64,000 nucleotides of DNA from an uncultured Pseudomonadota bacterium (GTDB lineage Bacteria > Pseudomonadota > Gammaproteobacteria > Burkholderiales > SG8-39): NCBI GenBank assembly GCA_903834835.1, contig CAILKO010000045.1, positions 30,026-94,025 on the forward strand. Direction: 5' to 3'. A program made the position numbers and the translations under genes. The notes beneath the pieces were generated by a model. The model did not search any database. It had not been told where the DNA came from and saw only the letters and a program-made list of their open reading frames with translations. The first letter of the stretch is position 1. The number at the start of each line of letters is the position of its first letter. Positions 1-8,305 of the stretch are shown one piece after another.

Positions 1-51
1 TCCTGAGAGCCTTAACCCGTCCAAGCAAGCGCACCGCTCCAAGGAGACAAC

Positions 52-837
52 ATGTACGCATTCAATTACCACCGCGCCACAGACGTGAATGAGGCCGCGG
101 GCCTCGCCGGAAAGTCGATCGATGCCAAACTGCTCGCCGGCGGGCAGTCCCTCGTTCAAGCGATGAAACTGCGCCTTGCGTCGCCCTCGGACATCATCGA
201 TCTTGGCACCATCAAGGGACTCGCAGGCATCAAGAAGGTCGGTGATGCGGTCGAAATCGGCGCCATGACACGCCATGCGGACGTCGCTGCCTCCACCGAG
301 ATTCCCTGCCTCGCCGGTCTCGCCCGGGAAATCGGCGACCGTCAGGTCCGCCACATGGGCACGATCGGCGGCTCGCTCGCGAACAGCGACCCCGCGGCGG
401 ACTATCCCTCGGCGGTGCTTGCGCTCGGCGCGACGATCATCACCAACAAGCGCCGCATCGAGGCGGATTCCTTCTTCAAGGCCATGTACGAGACTGCTCT
501 GGAGCAGGGCGAGATCATTACGGCCGTGTCGTTTCCGATCCCCAAGCGCGGTGCGTACAAGAAATTCAAGCACCCGGCCTCGCGTTTCGCGCTGGTCGGC
601 GTGTTTGTCGCAGACACGAAGACCGGGCCGCGCGTCGCGGTCACCGGCGCGGGACCGTTCGCATTTCGTCTGCCCGAAATGGAAAAGGCTCTCGCCGCCA
701 AATTCGCTCCGGAATCGGTCGCCAATATCAAGATCAAGCCCGACGGCCTGAACTCTGACCTGCACGCGAGTTCGGAGTACCGCGCCCACCTGATCACGGT
801 CATGGCGAAGCGCGCGGTGCAGGCCGCGATCGGCTAG
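52..837 (+). CDS. FAD-binding subunit of a molybdenum hydroxylase (CoxM/xanthine dehydrogenase medium-subunit family)
   Basis: This 261-residue protein is the medium, FAD-carrying subunit of a xanthine-dehydrogenase/CO-dehydrogenase-type hydroxylase, which passes electrons from the Mo and 2Fe-2S subunits to an acceptor. The family signatures are visible: AGGQSL near residue 30 and GTIGGSLANSDPAADYP near residues 103-119, both of which contact FAD, followed by the usual CO_deh_flav_C-like C-terminal half. An AAGGAGA ribosome site lies 5 bases before the ATG. The Mo and Fe-S subunits are not in the window; they probably lie upstream, since a TGA stop in the first six bases is compatible with a preceding gene. 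It is followed by a Rieske oxygenase on the same strand, which suggests a shared catabolic role. The substrate cannot be predicted. Confidence 0.88.
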   Translation: MYAFNYHRATDVNEAAGLAGKSIDAKLLAGGQSLVQAMKLRLASPSDIIDLGTIKGLAGIKKVGDAVEIGAMTRHADVAASTEIPCLAGLAREIGDRQVRHMGTIGGSLANSDPAADYPSAVLALGATIITNKRRIEADSFFKAMYETALEQGEIITAVSFPIPKRGAYKKFKHPASRFALVGVFVADTKTGPRVAVTGAGPFAFRLPEMEKALAAKFAPESVANIKIKPDGLNSDLHASSEYRAHLITVMAKRAVQAAIG

Positions 838-865
838 CACCCGCTGTAACGGGCGGCCTCTGCAC

Positions 866-888
866 GATCCGCCCCGCGCGGGCGGATC
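866..888. other. Intergenic hairpin (9-bp perfect stem)
   Basis: GATCCGCCC and its exact reverse complement flank a 5-base CGCGC loop in the 85-base gap between the FAD subunit gene and the Rieske oxygenase gene. There is no T run, so it is more likely an mRNA-stabilising or pausing hairpin than a canonical intrinsic terminator. Confidence 0.5.
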
Positions 889-922
889 GAACTTCCTTCG
901 CGTCCCGACCGTGAGGAACACC

Positions 923-2056
923 ATGACCAGCGCATCGCCCGCCCGCGCGGATTCCCGCGCCGACCTGCCCAGGCTCGGTCTGCGCAACTTCTGGTACCCG
1001 GCAGCCAAGTCGAGTCAGGTCGGCCGCAAGCCCCTGGCAGTGAAACTGCTCGGCGAAGAAATCATGCTGCTGCGGGAAAGCGGCGAACTGCATGCGCTGC
1101 ACAACCGCTGTCCGCATCGCGGCATACCGCTCACGGCGGGCAAACGCCATTTCCCCGGCACGATCTCCTGCATGTACCACGGCTGGACCTTCAACATGCA
1201 GGGCGAGTGCGTCGAAGCCCTGAACGAAGGCCCTGACTCGCAGCTGCCCGGCAAGGTGCGCGTGCGCAGCTATCCCGTGCAGGAGATCAACGGGATCGCC
1301 TGGATCTACATGGGCGATGGCGCTCCGTCGCCGATTGCCGAGCAGGTGCCCGCAGAGGTGCTCGACACGCGCAACATCGTGCACTGCCAGACCGAGGTCT
1401 GGAACTGCAGCTGGATGCCTGCGGTGGAGAATCTCATGGACTCGCACGATGTCTTCGTGCACCGCAGTTCGATCTTCTTCCTGTTCCGCAAACTGCCCTG
1501 CTGGATGAACGTCGCCGCCACGGAACTTCCGGACGGCAAGGGCGTCGATTTCAAATATTCGAAAATGGGCCCGGTGCAGGATACCTACAAGCGGGTCGGC
1601 CGCTGGCCGCGCCACGGCTGGTGGCGCCAGACCAAGATCAATTCCCCCAAGCCGGGCGAATACCCGACCACCGAACTGCGCCTGCCCTGCGTGGTGCGCG
1701 TGGGCTTCGCAACGCTGATGTTCGTGCGCTACATGGTCCCCGTCGACGAAAACCATGTGCGCGCCTTCCTGCTCACCAGCCGGCACGCGCCGGGCCTGAG
1801 CGGTATCACCTACCGGCTGTACTACCACCTGTGGGCGTCCTGGAGCCTGCTCAAATATTTCATCGGACAGGATCGCGTGGTGTTCGAGACCCAGGACTAC
1901 TGGGCGCCCGAGCGGCTCGCCTCGACCGATGTGGGGCTTGTGAAATGGCGCAGGCTCGTGGCGACCGTTGCAAAGAAGGAGGCCGCCGACAGGCAGACCG
2001 TGCAGGCGGGAACGAACCGCGTCACCGAACAGGCGGAAGCACTCGCGGACCTCTGA
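923..2056 (+). CDS. Rieske non-heme iron oxygenase, alpha subunit
   Basis: A 377-residue ring-hydroxylating or demethylating oxygenase. The N-terminal Rieske 2Fe-2S domain has C63-P-H65 and C83-M-Y-H86. The catalytic domain has ENLMDSHDVFVH with mononuclear-iron ligands H175 and H180, and D173 as the likely bridge between the two centres. The ATG at 923 is preferred over the in-frame GTG at 911 because the GTGAGGA just upstream then serves as the ribosome site. The family is the single-component-alpha type (phthalate/vanillate/dicamba-oxygenase-like), which needs a separate reductase; none is encoded in this window. The gene precedes a luciferase-like monooxygenase gene by 4 bases, so the two are very probably co-transcribed. 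A degraded relative of its C-terminus lies at 9671-9934. Confidence 0.9.
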   Translation: MTSASPARADSRADLPRLGLRNFWYPAAKSSQVGRKPLAVKLLGEEIMLLRESGELHALHNRCPHRGIPLTAGKRHFPGTISCMYHGWTFNMQGECVEALNEGPDSQLPGKVRVRSYPVQEINGIAWIYMGDGAPSPIAEQVPAEVLDTRNIVHCQTEVWNCSWMPAVENLMDSHDVFVHRSSIFFLFRKLPCWMNVAATELPDGKGVDFKYSKMGPVQDTYKRVGRWPRHGWWRQTKINSPKPGEYPTTELRLPCVVRVGFATLMFVRYMVPVDENHVRAFLLTSRHAPGLSGITYRLYYHLWASWSLLKYFIGQDRVVFETQDYWAPERLASTDVGLVKWRRLVATVAKKEAADRQTVQAGTNRVTEQAEALADL

Positions 2057-2060
2057 GACC

Positions 2061-2933
2061 ATGCAGCCCGGCGTCACCTTCCCGACCGCCGATCTCGGTA
2101 CCGACCCGGTCATCGCCCGCGATTTCGCGCAGGCCGCCGAGGACATGGGCTACACGCATCTGCGCATCATCGACCACGTGCTGGGCGCCGATGTCACGCA
2201 CCGCGATCCGAAGCTGTTTCCGTATACGTCCAGCACGCCGTTCCACGAGCCGCTCGTGTTCTTCGGCTTTCTCGCCGGCGTCACGAAGCGCATCGGCTTT
2301 GTCAGCGCGATCCTTGTTTCCACCCAGCGACAGACCGCGCTGGTCGCCAAGCAGGCCGCTGAAGTGGATGTCCTGTGCGGCGGACGCCTGCGCCTCGGCC
2401 TCGGCACCGGCTGGAACGAGGTCGAATACGAGGCACTGGGCGAAGATTTCTCTACCCGCGGGAAGCGTCTGGACGAGCAGGTCGCCGTACTGCGCGCGCT
2501 GTGGACACGCGACGTGGTGAGCTTCGAGGGTCGCTGGCATCGCATCACCGCTGCGGGTCTGAATCCGCTTCCTGTCCAGCGGCCGATCCCGATCTGGTTC
2601 GGCGGCTCGAGTGAGGCGATGTTCCGCCGCATCGGAAAGCTCGGGGACGGCTGGATTCCGTTTTCAAGCGGTCCGGATGCGCTGGGCGACGCGGAACGAG
2701 GGCTTGCCCGCATCCACCATCACGCACTTGAAGCCGGGCGCGATCCTGAGTCGATCGGCCTCGATGGACGGGTCTGGCTGCGCGGCAACACGCAGGAGGA
2801 CTGGCATCGGAACGCCGAGGGCTGGCGTGCGCTCGGCTGCAGTCATCTGGCGGTGAATACGACCGGCGCCGGGTTCAGTACGCTGGACGAGCATCTGAAC
2901 GCGCTGCACCGCTTCAAAGAGACCCTCGGCTAG
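2061..2933 (+). CDS. Luciferase-like (LLM class) flavin/F420-dependent oxidoreductase
   Basis: A 290-residue TIM-barrel enzyme of the bacterial luciferase superfamily. Family landmarks are the N-terminal ARDFAQAAEDMGY and IIDHVLG, LVAKQAAEVDVLCGGRLRLGLGTGWNEVEYEALG in the middle, and PIPIWFGGSSEAMFRRIGKLGDGWIPF in the second half. This pattern is typical of the subgroup annotated as F420-dependent (TIGR03619-like), but FMN use cannot be excluded from sequence. The ATG at 2061 follows the Rieske stop by 4 bases; no strong ribosome site is seen, consistent with translational coupling. cofD at 38562 shows that the organism may make F420. It converges on the leftward operon ending at 2961. Confidence 0.85.
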   Translation: MQPGVTFPTADLGTDPVIARDFAQAAEDMGYTHLRIIDHVLGADVTHRDPKLFPYTSSTPFHEPLVFFGFLAGVTKRIGFVSAILVSTQRQTALVAKQAAEVDVLCGGRLRLGLGTGWNEVEYEALGEDFSTRGKRLDEQVAVLRALWTRDVVSFEGRWHRITAAGLNPLPVQRPIPIWFGGSSEAMFRRIGKLGDGWIPFSSGPDALGDAERGLARIHHHALEAGRDPESIGLDGRVWLRGNTQEDWHRNAEGWRALGCSHLAVNTTGAGFSTLDEHLNALHRFKETLG

Positions 2934-2960
2934 GGCTACACTTTCCATTCTGCGCGTGGT

Positions 2961-3719
2961 TCAGGCCATCACATCTCCGCCGCTAGGTGCGAGGCACTGT
3001 CCGGTCAGATAGCCGATATCGTCGGAGGCGAGGAACACGAAAGTCGAGATCAGATCGTCCACCTGTCCAAGCCTGCCTTTCGGAATACGCGCGGTGACTG
3101 CGCGCAGCCCTTCTTCGGAGACCACCTGCATGATGGGCGTGATCGTGATCGTCGGCGCCACGCAATTCACCGTGATATTGCGCGCACCCACCTCCATCAC
3201 CATGGAGCGCGTCAGGCCGATGAGGCCCGCCTTCGAGGCGGTGTAATTGGCATAGTCGGCGCGACCGCGGAAGGCGAGGTTCGAGGCGGTATTGATGATG
3301 CGCCCGTAGTCGCGCCGGATCATGCCCGGCAGCGCATGCTTCGCGCACAGAAAAGGCCCGCGCAGGTTGACGTTCTGGACGTCGTCCCACTCCTCAACGG
3401 TCATCTCGAGAAGAGGGCGCGGCCGCGCGATGCCCGCGTTGTTGACGAGGATGTCCAGTCGCCCGTATGCGCGTTCGACTTCGCCGATCATCGCGGCGAC
3501 CTGGGTCTCTTCGCGCACATCGGCGCGCACGATCATCGCCCTCCCGCCGGCGGCGAGGATTTCCTGCTCGACCGCGCGCGCAGCAGCTTCCTGCCCCGCG
3601 TCGGGATAATTGATCGCCACCAGTGCGCCCTCTGCCGCGTAGGCGATCGACACGCCGCGCCCGATCCCGCTGCTTGCGCCGGTGACCAGTGCAACACGGC
3701 CCTTAAGTCTGTCCGCCAC
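2961..3719 (-). CDS. Short-chain dehydrogenase/reductase (FabG-like)
   Basis: A 252-residue classical SDR that would oxidise or reduce a hydroxyl/carbonyl with NAD(P)H. It shows TGASSGIG (cofactor loop) near residue 14, LVNNAGIA near residue 90, and the Ser/Tyr/Lys set in NTASNLAF and YANYTASKAG. The start is taken as the GTG at 3719, four bases past the stop of the preceding monooxygenase gene and directly before the conserved LKGRVALVTG. It is the last gene of the leftward operon that begins near 9468. The substrate is unknown; the FabG-like sequence does not by itself mean fatty-acid synthesis. Confidence 0.87.
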   Translation of the reverse strand: MADRLKGRVALVTGASSGIGRGVSIAYAAEGALVAINYPDAGQEAAARAVEQEILAAGGRAMIVRADVREETQVAAMIGEVERAYGRLDILVNNAGIARPRPLLEMTVEEWDDVQNVNLRGPFLCAKHALPGMIRRDYGRIINTASNLAFRGRADYANYTASKAGLIGLTRSMVMEVGARNITVNCVAPTITITPIMQVVSEEGLRAVTARIPKGRLGQVDDLISTFVFLASDDIGYLTGQCLAPSGGDVMA

Positions 3720-3723
3720 GACG

Positions 3724-4854
3724 CTAGCCCAGCTTCCGGAGCGCGGGCATGACTTCGCGCGCGAACCGCTCGAAGTTCTGCTTCGACTCCGCATAGCCCA
3801 TCTTGCCCATCGAAAGCGTGACCACGATGATGCCGTAGTCGAGCTTGCGGTGCGATTCGCTCAGGTGCTCGATCACGGTCTCCGGGCTGCCCATCAGCAG
3901 GTCGCCCCGCTTGTTGAATTCCGACATCGGTAGTTCGTCCCAGTCCTTCAACATGCCGAGCGCGCGTTCCCACATCGGCACCGGCACGTTACCCGGCGGG
4001 AAGAAGTGTTCCGGGGTCGCCTTCATGAGATCCCGCAGTGTGTACTCGAAGTGCGGCGTACCGCGCTTCTCCGCTTCTGCATCTGTATCCGCGATGTACA
4101 CATGCTTGCTCAGGCCGATCTGCTCGGGCGGCACCTGGTAGCCGTACTCCTCGGCGCACTTGCGGTAGAAGTCGAATACGCGACCGATCCCCGCATCGGA
4201 ATCGAAGCCCTTGATGATCGGATAACGATGCTTCGCGGCCCATTTCGAGGTGCCCGGCGTGCCGATCGTCGGCACCCACACCGGCGGATGCGGCTGCGTC
4301 AGCGGCCGCGGCCAGATATTCACCGCAGGCAGCTGGTAGAACTTGCCATCGTAGGCGAAGGGCTCGCGCTCGGTCCAGGCGCGGATCAGGATGTCCATCT
4401 GCTCGTCGAACATTTCGCGCGCATCCGCGGGCGTGATGTTGCGGGCATAGAACTCGGCGCCGATGCCCTTCGCCACGCCAACGATGATGCGCCCGCGCGA
4501 AATCACGTCCAGCATCGCGATCTCCTCGGCGAGCTGTACCGGGTGGTAGGACGGCAGCACATGTCCGATCGGGGCAAGCTTCAGCTTCTTCGTGCGCCGC
4601 ATCAGCGCCGCGGAGATGATGTTCACCGCCGGCACATGCGCATGCGGCCACTGCCGGTGCTCGTTGTAGCAGACGCCGTCAAAACCAAGTTCTTCGCAGT
4701 ACTCGAGCAGATCCAGCCACTCGTTGAAGAGGTCGCCGCCCTTCACCGGGTCGTAATAGCTGTTCGGAACGTTCAGCATCGCGGAGTCGTGGTTCTTGCC
4801 GAAGTTCTCCGGCAGGTCCATCCACGGCATCCAGTGCATTGCGTAGATCTGCAT
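3724..4854 (-). CDS. LLM class flavin-dependent monooxygenase
   Basis: A 376-residue bacterial-luciferase-family protein, longer than the enzyme at 2061 and from a different subgroup. It opens with MQIYAMHWMPWMDLPENF; mid-protein features are GFDGVCYNEHRQWPHA, SYHPVQLAEEIAMLDVISRGRIIVGVAKG and PHPPVWVPTIGTPGTSKWAA, the usual flavin and phosphate-binding regions. The ATG at 4854 lies 2 bases after the stop of the upstream alpha/beta-hydrolase-fold gene, so it is tightly coupled within the operon. Enzymes of this type carry out Baeyer-Villiger-like or oxidative cleavage reactions using reduced flavin supplied by a partner; no dedicated flavin reductase gene is visible nearby. Confidence 0.85.
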   Translation of the reverse strand: MQIYAMHWMPWMDLPENFGKNHDSAMLNVPNSYYDPVKGGDLFNEWLDLLEYCEELGFDGVCYNEHRQWPHAHVPAVNIISAALMRRTKKLKLAPIGHVLPSYHPVQLAEEIAMLDVISRGRIIVGVAKGIGAEFYARNITPADAREMFDEQMDILIRAWTEREPFAYDGKFYQLPAVNIWPRPLTQPHPPVWVPTIGTPGTSKWAAKHRYPIIKGFDSDAGIGRVFDFYRKCAEEYGYQVPPEQIGLSKHVYIADTDAEAEKRGTPHFEYTLRDLMKATPEHFFPPGNVPVPMWERALGMLKDWDELPMSEFNKRGDLLMGSPETVIEHLSESHRKLDYGIIVVTLSMGKMGYAESKQNFERFAREVMPALRKLG

Positions 4855-4856
4855 GC

Positions 4857-5627
4857 TCAGTTTCCTTCCTTGAAGAACTTCGCCAGCGTCGACGCCGTTT
4901 CGGCCGGACGCTCGGTTGCCAGGTCCTGCCCGCCCGGCAGCGTGGCGAATTTCGCGCCGGGAATGGCCGCTGCGTAGGCGCGGCCGTACTCGAGCGGCAG
5001 CAGACCGTTCTTCTCGCCCCAGAGCACGAGCGTCGGCGATGTCGCGCGGGCGAGCCTGGCGCGCAGCTTGGGGTGATAGAGCTTCTGAAACAGAAATCGC
5101 GCCGAGGCTTCCTTGTCGTACAGGATCGCCGCTTTTTCCTCCGCGTTCTTTGGCGCGAGCGCCGCCCGCACGGCGGGATCGCTGATCCGCATCTCCGCCA
5201 TCTGCGCGCTCGGTACCATGAAGAGGTTGGTGAGGATGATGCCCTCGACCTTGATGCCGATCGCATTCACAAGCGCGAGCTTCTTCACGCGCTCGCGCCA
5301 GCCGGCGGCAAGCTCGGCCGCGATCCAGCCGCCGAGCGACTGCCCGGCGATGTTCACGCTCGTCAGACCCAGCGCATCGAAAAGGTCGAGGTAGTGATAG
5401 ACGAGATCGTCGACCCCGTTCCACCCGGGCGGAAGGCTCGTGCCGCCGAATCCGGGATGAACCGGGGCGATGACGTCGAATTCCCGCGCGAGCGGTTCAA
5501 GAAAAGCATGGAGCCGTTCCGATGACGCGTCCTCGCCGTGGAAGAACACCAGCGGCGCTCCGCGCCCGCCCCTGAGGAGGCGTGTCTTGCGGCCGGCGAT
5601 ATCGAGTTCCTGCTGAGACAAGCTCAT
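4857..5627 (-). CDS. Alpha/beta-hydrolase-fold protein with altered catalytic triad
   Basis: A 256-residue alpha/beta hydrolase. The oxyanion-hole HG is at 30-31 and the nucleophile elbow GQSLGG places Ser97. The acid position in the family motif GEKDxLxP reads GEKNGLLP (Asn207), and the base position GHxxxxExP reads GQDLATERP (Gln234). The codons are AAC and CAG, so this is not a translation-frame effect. Two of three triad residues therefore appear substituted, although alternative acid or base residues elsewhere in the fold cannot be excluded. It sits between a small protein gene and a monooxygenase gene in the leftward operon. It may be a non-hydrolytic member of the fold, a lyase-like enzyme or an inactive partner. 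Confidence 0.82.
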   Translation of the reverse strand: MSLSQQELDIAGRKTRLLRGGRGAPLVFFHGEDASSERLHAFLEPLAREFDVIAPVHPGFGGTSLPPGWNGVDDLVYHYLDLFDALGLTSVNIAGQSLGGWIAAELAAGWRERVKKLALVNAIGIKVEGIILTNLFMVPSAQMAEMRISDPAVRAALAPKNAEEKAAILYDKEASARFLFQKLYHPKLRARLARATSPTLVLWGEKNGLLPLEYGRAYAAAIPGAKFATLPGGQDLATERPAETASTLAKFFKEGN

Positions 5628-5669
5628 TACACGGTTCTCCCTGTTTCCCTGTTCATTCGAGGTCCCGCC

Positions 5670-5894
5670 TCATTTTCCCGAGCGACGGAACAGCAGGCTG
5701 GCCGCGAACAGCAGGTTGCGCCATCCCATCATCGCAAGGCCGCGGCGCGCCTCTTCCGGGCTGAGTACCGCGGTCATCGGAATGCTGCCCATCACCACGC
5801 ACTTCATGACGAGGGTGTCGCCGTCCCGTTCGATCGCCGACACTTCCATCAGCTCGGTGCCGTCCGGTCCGCGCATCTTCATGCCTTCAGCCAT
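5670..5894 (-). CDS. Small hypothetical protein (74 aa)
   Basis: A 74-residue protein of unknown function: MAEGMKMRGPDGTELMEV, a central DGDTLVMKCVVMGSIP, then LSPEEARRGLAMMGWRNLLFA and a basic RRSGK end. No signal peptide or known motif is seen; the last third is mildly hydrophobic. The gene lies 8 bases after the FAD oxidoreductase gene and 42 bases before the alpha/beta-hydrolase-fold gene, all on the minus strand, with GGGGGAT before the ATG. Its placement inside a tight operon, with no alternative frame competing, supports it as real. Confidence 0.62.
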   Translation of the reverse strand: MAEGMKMRGPDGTELMEVSAIERDGDTLVMKCVVMGSIPMTAVLSPEEARRGLAMMGWRNLLFAASLLFRRSGK

Positions 5895-5902
5895 GTATCC
5901 CC

Positions 5903-7495
5903 CTAGCGCGCCCGGCTGATCGCCTTGTCCATGTCCAGCTTCAGATCCTTGAACATCTTCACCGCGGTCGCACGACCGCCGCCGTTCACACCGCCGCCCG
6001 GGTGCATGAACGGACCGGAAAGGTACAGCCCTTCGATACCAGGCACCGCATACTGCGAAAGTTCCGGTGTCGGCCGCCGGCCCATGAACTGATGCAGGTA
6101 GCGGCCGATACCGCTGATGTCGCCGTGCCGCATGGTCGCGGAATGACGTTCGTAGTCGAGCGGGCTGTCGACGTAGCGGGCGATGATGTTCTCCGGTCCC
6201 ATGTTGGTGGTGTACTTGCGATAGCCCTCCAGCATCCAGTCAGCCGTGCTTTCCTTGATGTCATCCCAACGCTTCGCACCCCCGTCAGCAAGCTCATAGG
6301 GCATGAAGTGGTACATATAAAGCGTGTGCTTGCCCGCGGGCGCCCGGGTCGGATCGAACTGGGTCGCGGTGGCACAGACCGGGCTTACATGCGCCGGAAC
6401 GCGGCCGTAGCGCAGGTCGTCGTACTCGCGCCGGAAGGCCTGGTGATCGAGCGGTATCAGTTCGACGATGAAGGGCGGCGGCGCATCGATACCCTGGAGC
6501 GCCTTGTATACCGGCGCCTCATTCAGCGCGTAGTGCGTGTTCATCGAGCTGTAGCCTGCGAACTGTGTGGTCTTGGCCTCGGCGATGATGTAGGGGTCGA
6601 TGCCATCGACGAATTTGTCCAGCACATGCGGGTGGACCGAGGCGACCACGCCCTTCTTCGCCCGGAATTCCTCGCCGCTCTGCAGCCGCACGCCCACCGC
6701 CTTGCCGCCTTCCACCAGCACCTTGACGACCTCGGCGCCGGTACGCACCTCGCCGCCGTGGTGCCTGACGCAGCGCGCAAGCGCCTCGGACAGCGAACCG
6801 CTGCCGCCGACCGGCAGACCGCCCTTGTACGCATGCATGAAGCCAAGGAGGATGTTGAACACCATGCCGGTGCCCTTTTCCTCCGGACCGCACATCGCTT
6901 CCGACGAGTACTTGCACAGATGATGTATCACCTGCTCGCTCTCGAACATTTCGGTCACGATGTCGTAGGCGCTCTTGTTCATCACGCCGATCAGCTCGCG
7001 ACCCTCTCGACTCTGCTCCAGCATCGCCATGAAGGTGCCAAACGGCGCCGGCGGCTGGAACAGCCCGGCCGTGAACATCGGCAGGATCTTGCTGATCTTG
7101 CGCACATGTTCGAAATACGTGTCTGCGTCCTTCTTCGAGATCTTCGCGATCGACTCCGCGGTCTTCGCCACGTCGTACCAGAGCAGCACCGAGGAGCCAT
7201 CATCGAACAGCGAAGCAAGCGTGATGTCCGGGTACTTGTATTCGAGACCGAATTTCGAGATCAGGCCTAGCTCGTCATCCTTGATGAGCGGGTTCGCCTG
7301 GATGAAGTTGTGCGCCGTGGAATGCAGATCGTGCCGAAACCCCGGCGCGGTCACCTCACGGGTCGTCACCCCGCCGCCGATCCAGGAATTGGTCTCGAAG
7401 ACCTGCACACCGAAGCCCGCCGCGGCAAGGTAGGACGCGCAGGTCAGCGTGTTGTGCGACGCTCCGACAACGATGTAGTCGTACTGGGTAGTCAT
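5903..7495 (-). CDS. Phytoene-desaturase-like FAD-dependent oxidoreductase (CrtI/PYROXD2 family)
   Basis: A 530-residue flavoprotein. The N-terminus YDYIVVGASHNTLTCASYLAAAG is a Rossmann beta-alpha-beta for FAD in which the usual GxGxxG reads GASHNT. It is followed by the second conserved stretch VFETNSWIGGGVTT, and by LPVGGSGSLSEALARCVRHHGGEVRTGAEV near residues 225-255 (family PxGGmgxlxxALa). The C-terminus has GLYLSGPFMHPGGGVNGGGRATA, the family's FAD-binding end motif. CrtI-like proteins desaturate or isomerise hydrophobic substrates, but no other carotenoid genes are present, so a role in the local catabolic operon is more likely. RBS-like GGGGGAG lies ahead of the ATG. Confidence 0.84.
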   Translation of the reverse strand: MTTQYDYIVVGASHNTLTCASYLAAAGFGVQVFETNSWIGGGVTTREVTAPGFRHDLHSTAHNFIQANPLIKDDELGLISKFGLEYKYPDITLASLFDDGSSVLLWYDVAKTAESIAKISKKDADTYFEHVRKISKILPMFTAGLFQPPAPFGTFMAMLEQSREGRELIGVMNKSAYDIVTEMFESEQVIHHLCKYSSEAMCGPEEKGTGMVFNILLGFMHAYKGGLPVGGSGSLSEALARCVRHHGGEVRTGAEVVKVLVEGGKAVGVRLQSGEEFRAKKGVVASVHPHVLDKFVDGIDPYIIAEAKTTQFAGYSSMNTHYALNEAPVYKALQGIDAPPPFIVELIPLDHQAFRREYDDLRYGRVPAHVSPVCATATQFDPTRAPAGKHTLYMYHFMPYELADGGAKRWDDIKESTADWMLEGYRKYTTNMGPENIIARYVDSPLDYERHSATMRHGDISGIGRYLHQFMGRRPTPELSQYAVPGIEGLYLSGPFMHPGGGVNGGGRATAVKMFKDLKLDMDKAISRAR

Positions 7496-7546
7496 CTTTG
7501 CTCCCCCCTCATTCGTGCGGACCTGTGGCAGCGGTCCGCAGTCACA

Positions 7547-8305
7547 TCAATGGAAATGCCGCCCGCCGTTGATCACCAGCAGCTGCCCGGTCATCATGCG
7601 CGACTGGTCGCTCGACAGGAATGCAACCCCGTTGGCGATATCGGCCGGCTCGCACATTTCCTGCATCGGCACGCCCTCGAGCCAGGCCTTGATCTCCTCG
7701 GGCTTGCGCGTCATCGGCCCACGGGTGCGGGTGAGGCCCGGGCACACGGCGTTCACAGTGACCTTGTACGGGCCGAGTTCGCGCGCGAGTGCGCGCGTGA
7801 ACCCGATCACCCCGCCCTTCGCGCCCGAATAGTCGACCATGTTCGCCTCGCCCATCAGGGCCGCGTCGGAAGCGATATTCACGATCTTCCCCCACTTGCG
7901 CTCGCGCATGCCCGGCACCACCAGGCGCGACCACATCATCGTGACTTTCAGCGTCACGTCGATCACGCCATCCCAGGTCTCCGGCTCGGAGCACCAGAAT
8001 TCGCTGATCTTGCCGCGCGCCGGCATGCCGACGTTATTCACCATCACATCCACGGGCCCGAGCGTGCGCGTGAGCTGCTCGTATGCGGCGCGGCACTGTG
8101 CGCGATCGCGCAGGTCGGCTGCCTGCGCATAGACGCGGCGCCCGAGCGCGCGGATCGCCTCCGCAACCTCCTGCAGCGGCCCATCTTCCAGATCGAGCAC
8201 GGCGACATCCGCGCCCTCCTGCGCGAGGCGCAGCGCGCTCGCGCGCCCGATGCCGTTCGCGCTGCCGGTTACAACCGCAACCTTGCCCTTCAGATATTCG
8301 CTCAT
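7547..8305 (-). CDS. Short-chain dehydrogenase/reductase
   Basis: A 252-residue SDR with VTGSANGIG at the cofactor site, MVNNVGMPA near residue 88 (NNxG with Val for Ala), and the active-site pattern NIASDAALMG ... YSGAKGGVIGFTRALA. It ends with DQSRMMTGQLLVINGG, the typical SDR C-terminus. The gene overlaps the upstream amidohydrolase gene by 4 bases (ATGA). It is distinct from the SDR at 2961, so the operon holds two dehydrogenases that probably act on successive intermediates. Substrate unknown. Confidence 0.87.
   Translation of the reverse strand: MSEYLKGKVAVVTGSANGIGRASALRLAQEGADVAVLDLEDGPLQEVAEAIRALGRRVYAQAADLRDRAQCRAAYEQLTRTLGPVDVMVNNVGMPARGKISEFWCSEPETWDGVIDVTLKVTMMWSRLVVPGMRERKWGKIVNIASDAALMGEANMVDYSGAKGGVIGFTRALARELGPYKVTVNAVCPGLTRTRGPMTRKPEEIKAWLEGVPMQEMCEPADIANGVAFLSSDQSRMMTGQLLVINGGRHFH

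Noticed and set aside
800..2146. Long open frame (448 codons) antisense to the Rieske oxygenase
   Set aside because: It mirrors the codon structure of a well-supported gene on the other strand and its translation has no domain-like pattern; a GC-rich shadow.
5903..7495. Carotenoid biosynthesis cluster based on the CrtI-like protein
   Set aside because: No phytoene synthase, cyclase or isoprenoid genes are nearby; the operon context is catabolic.
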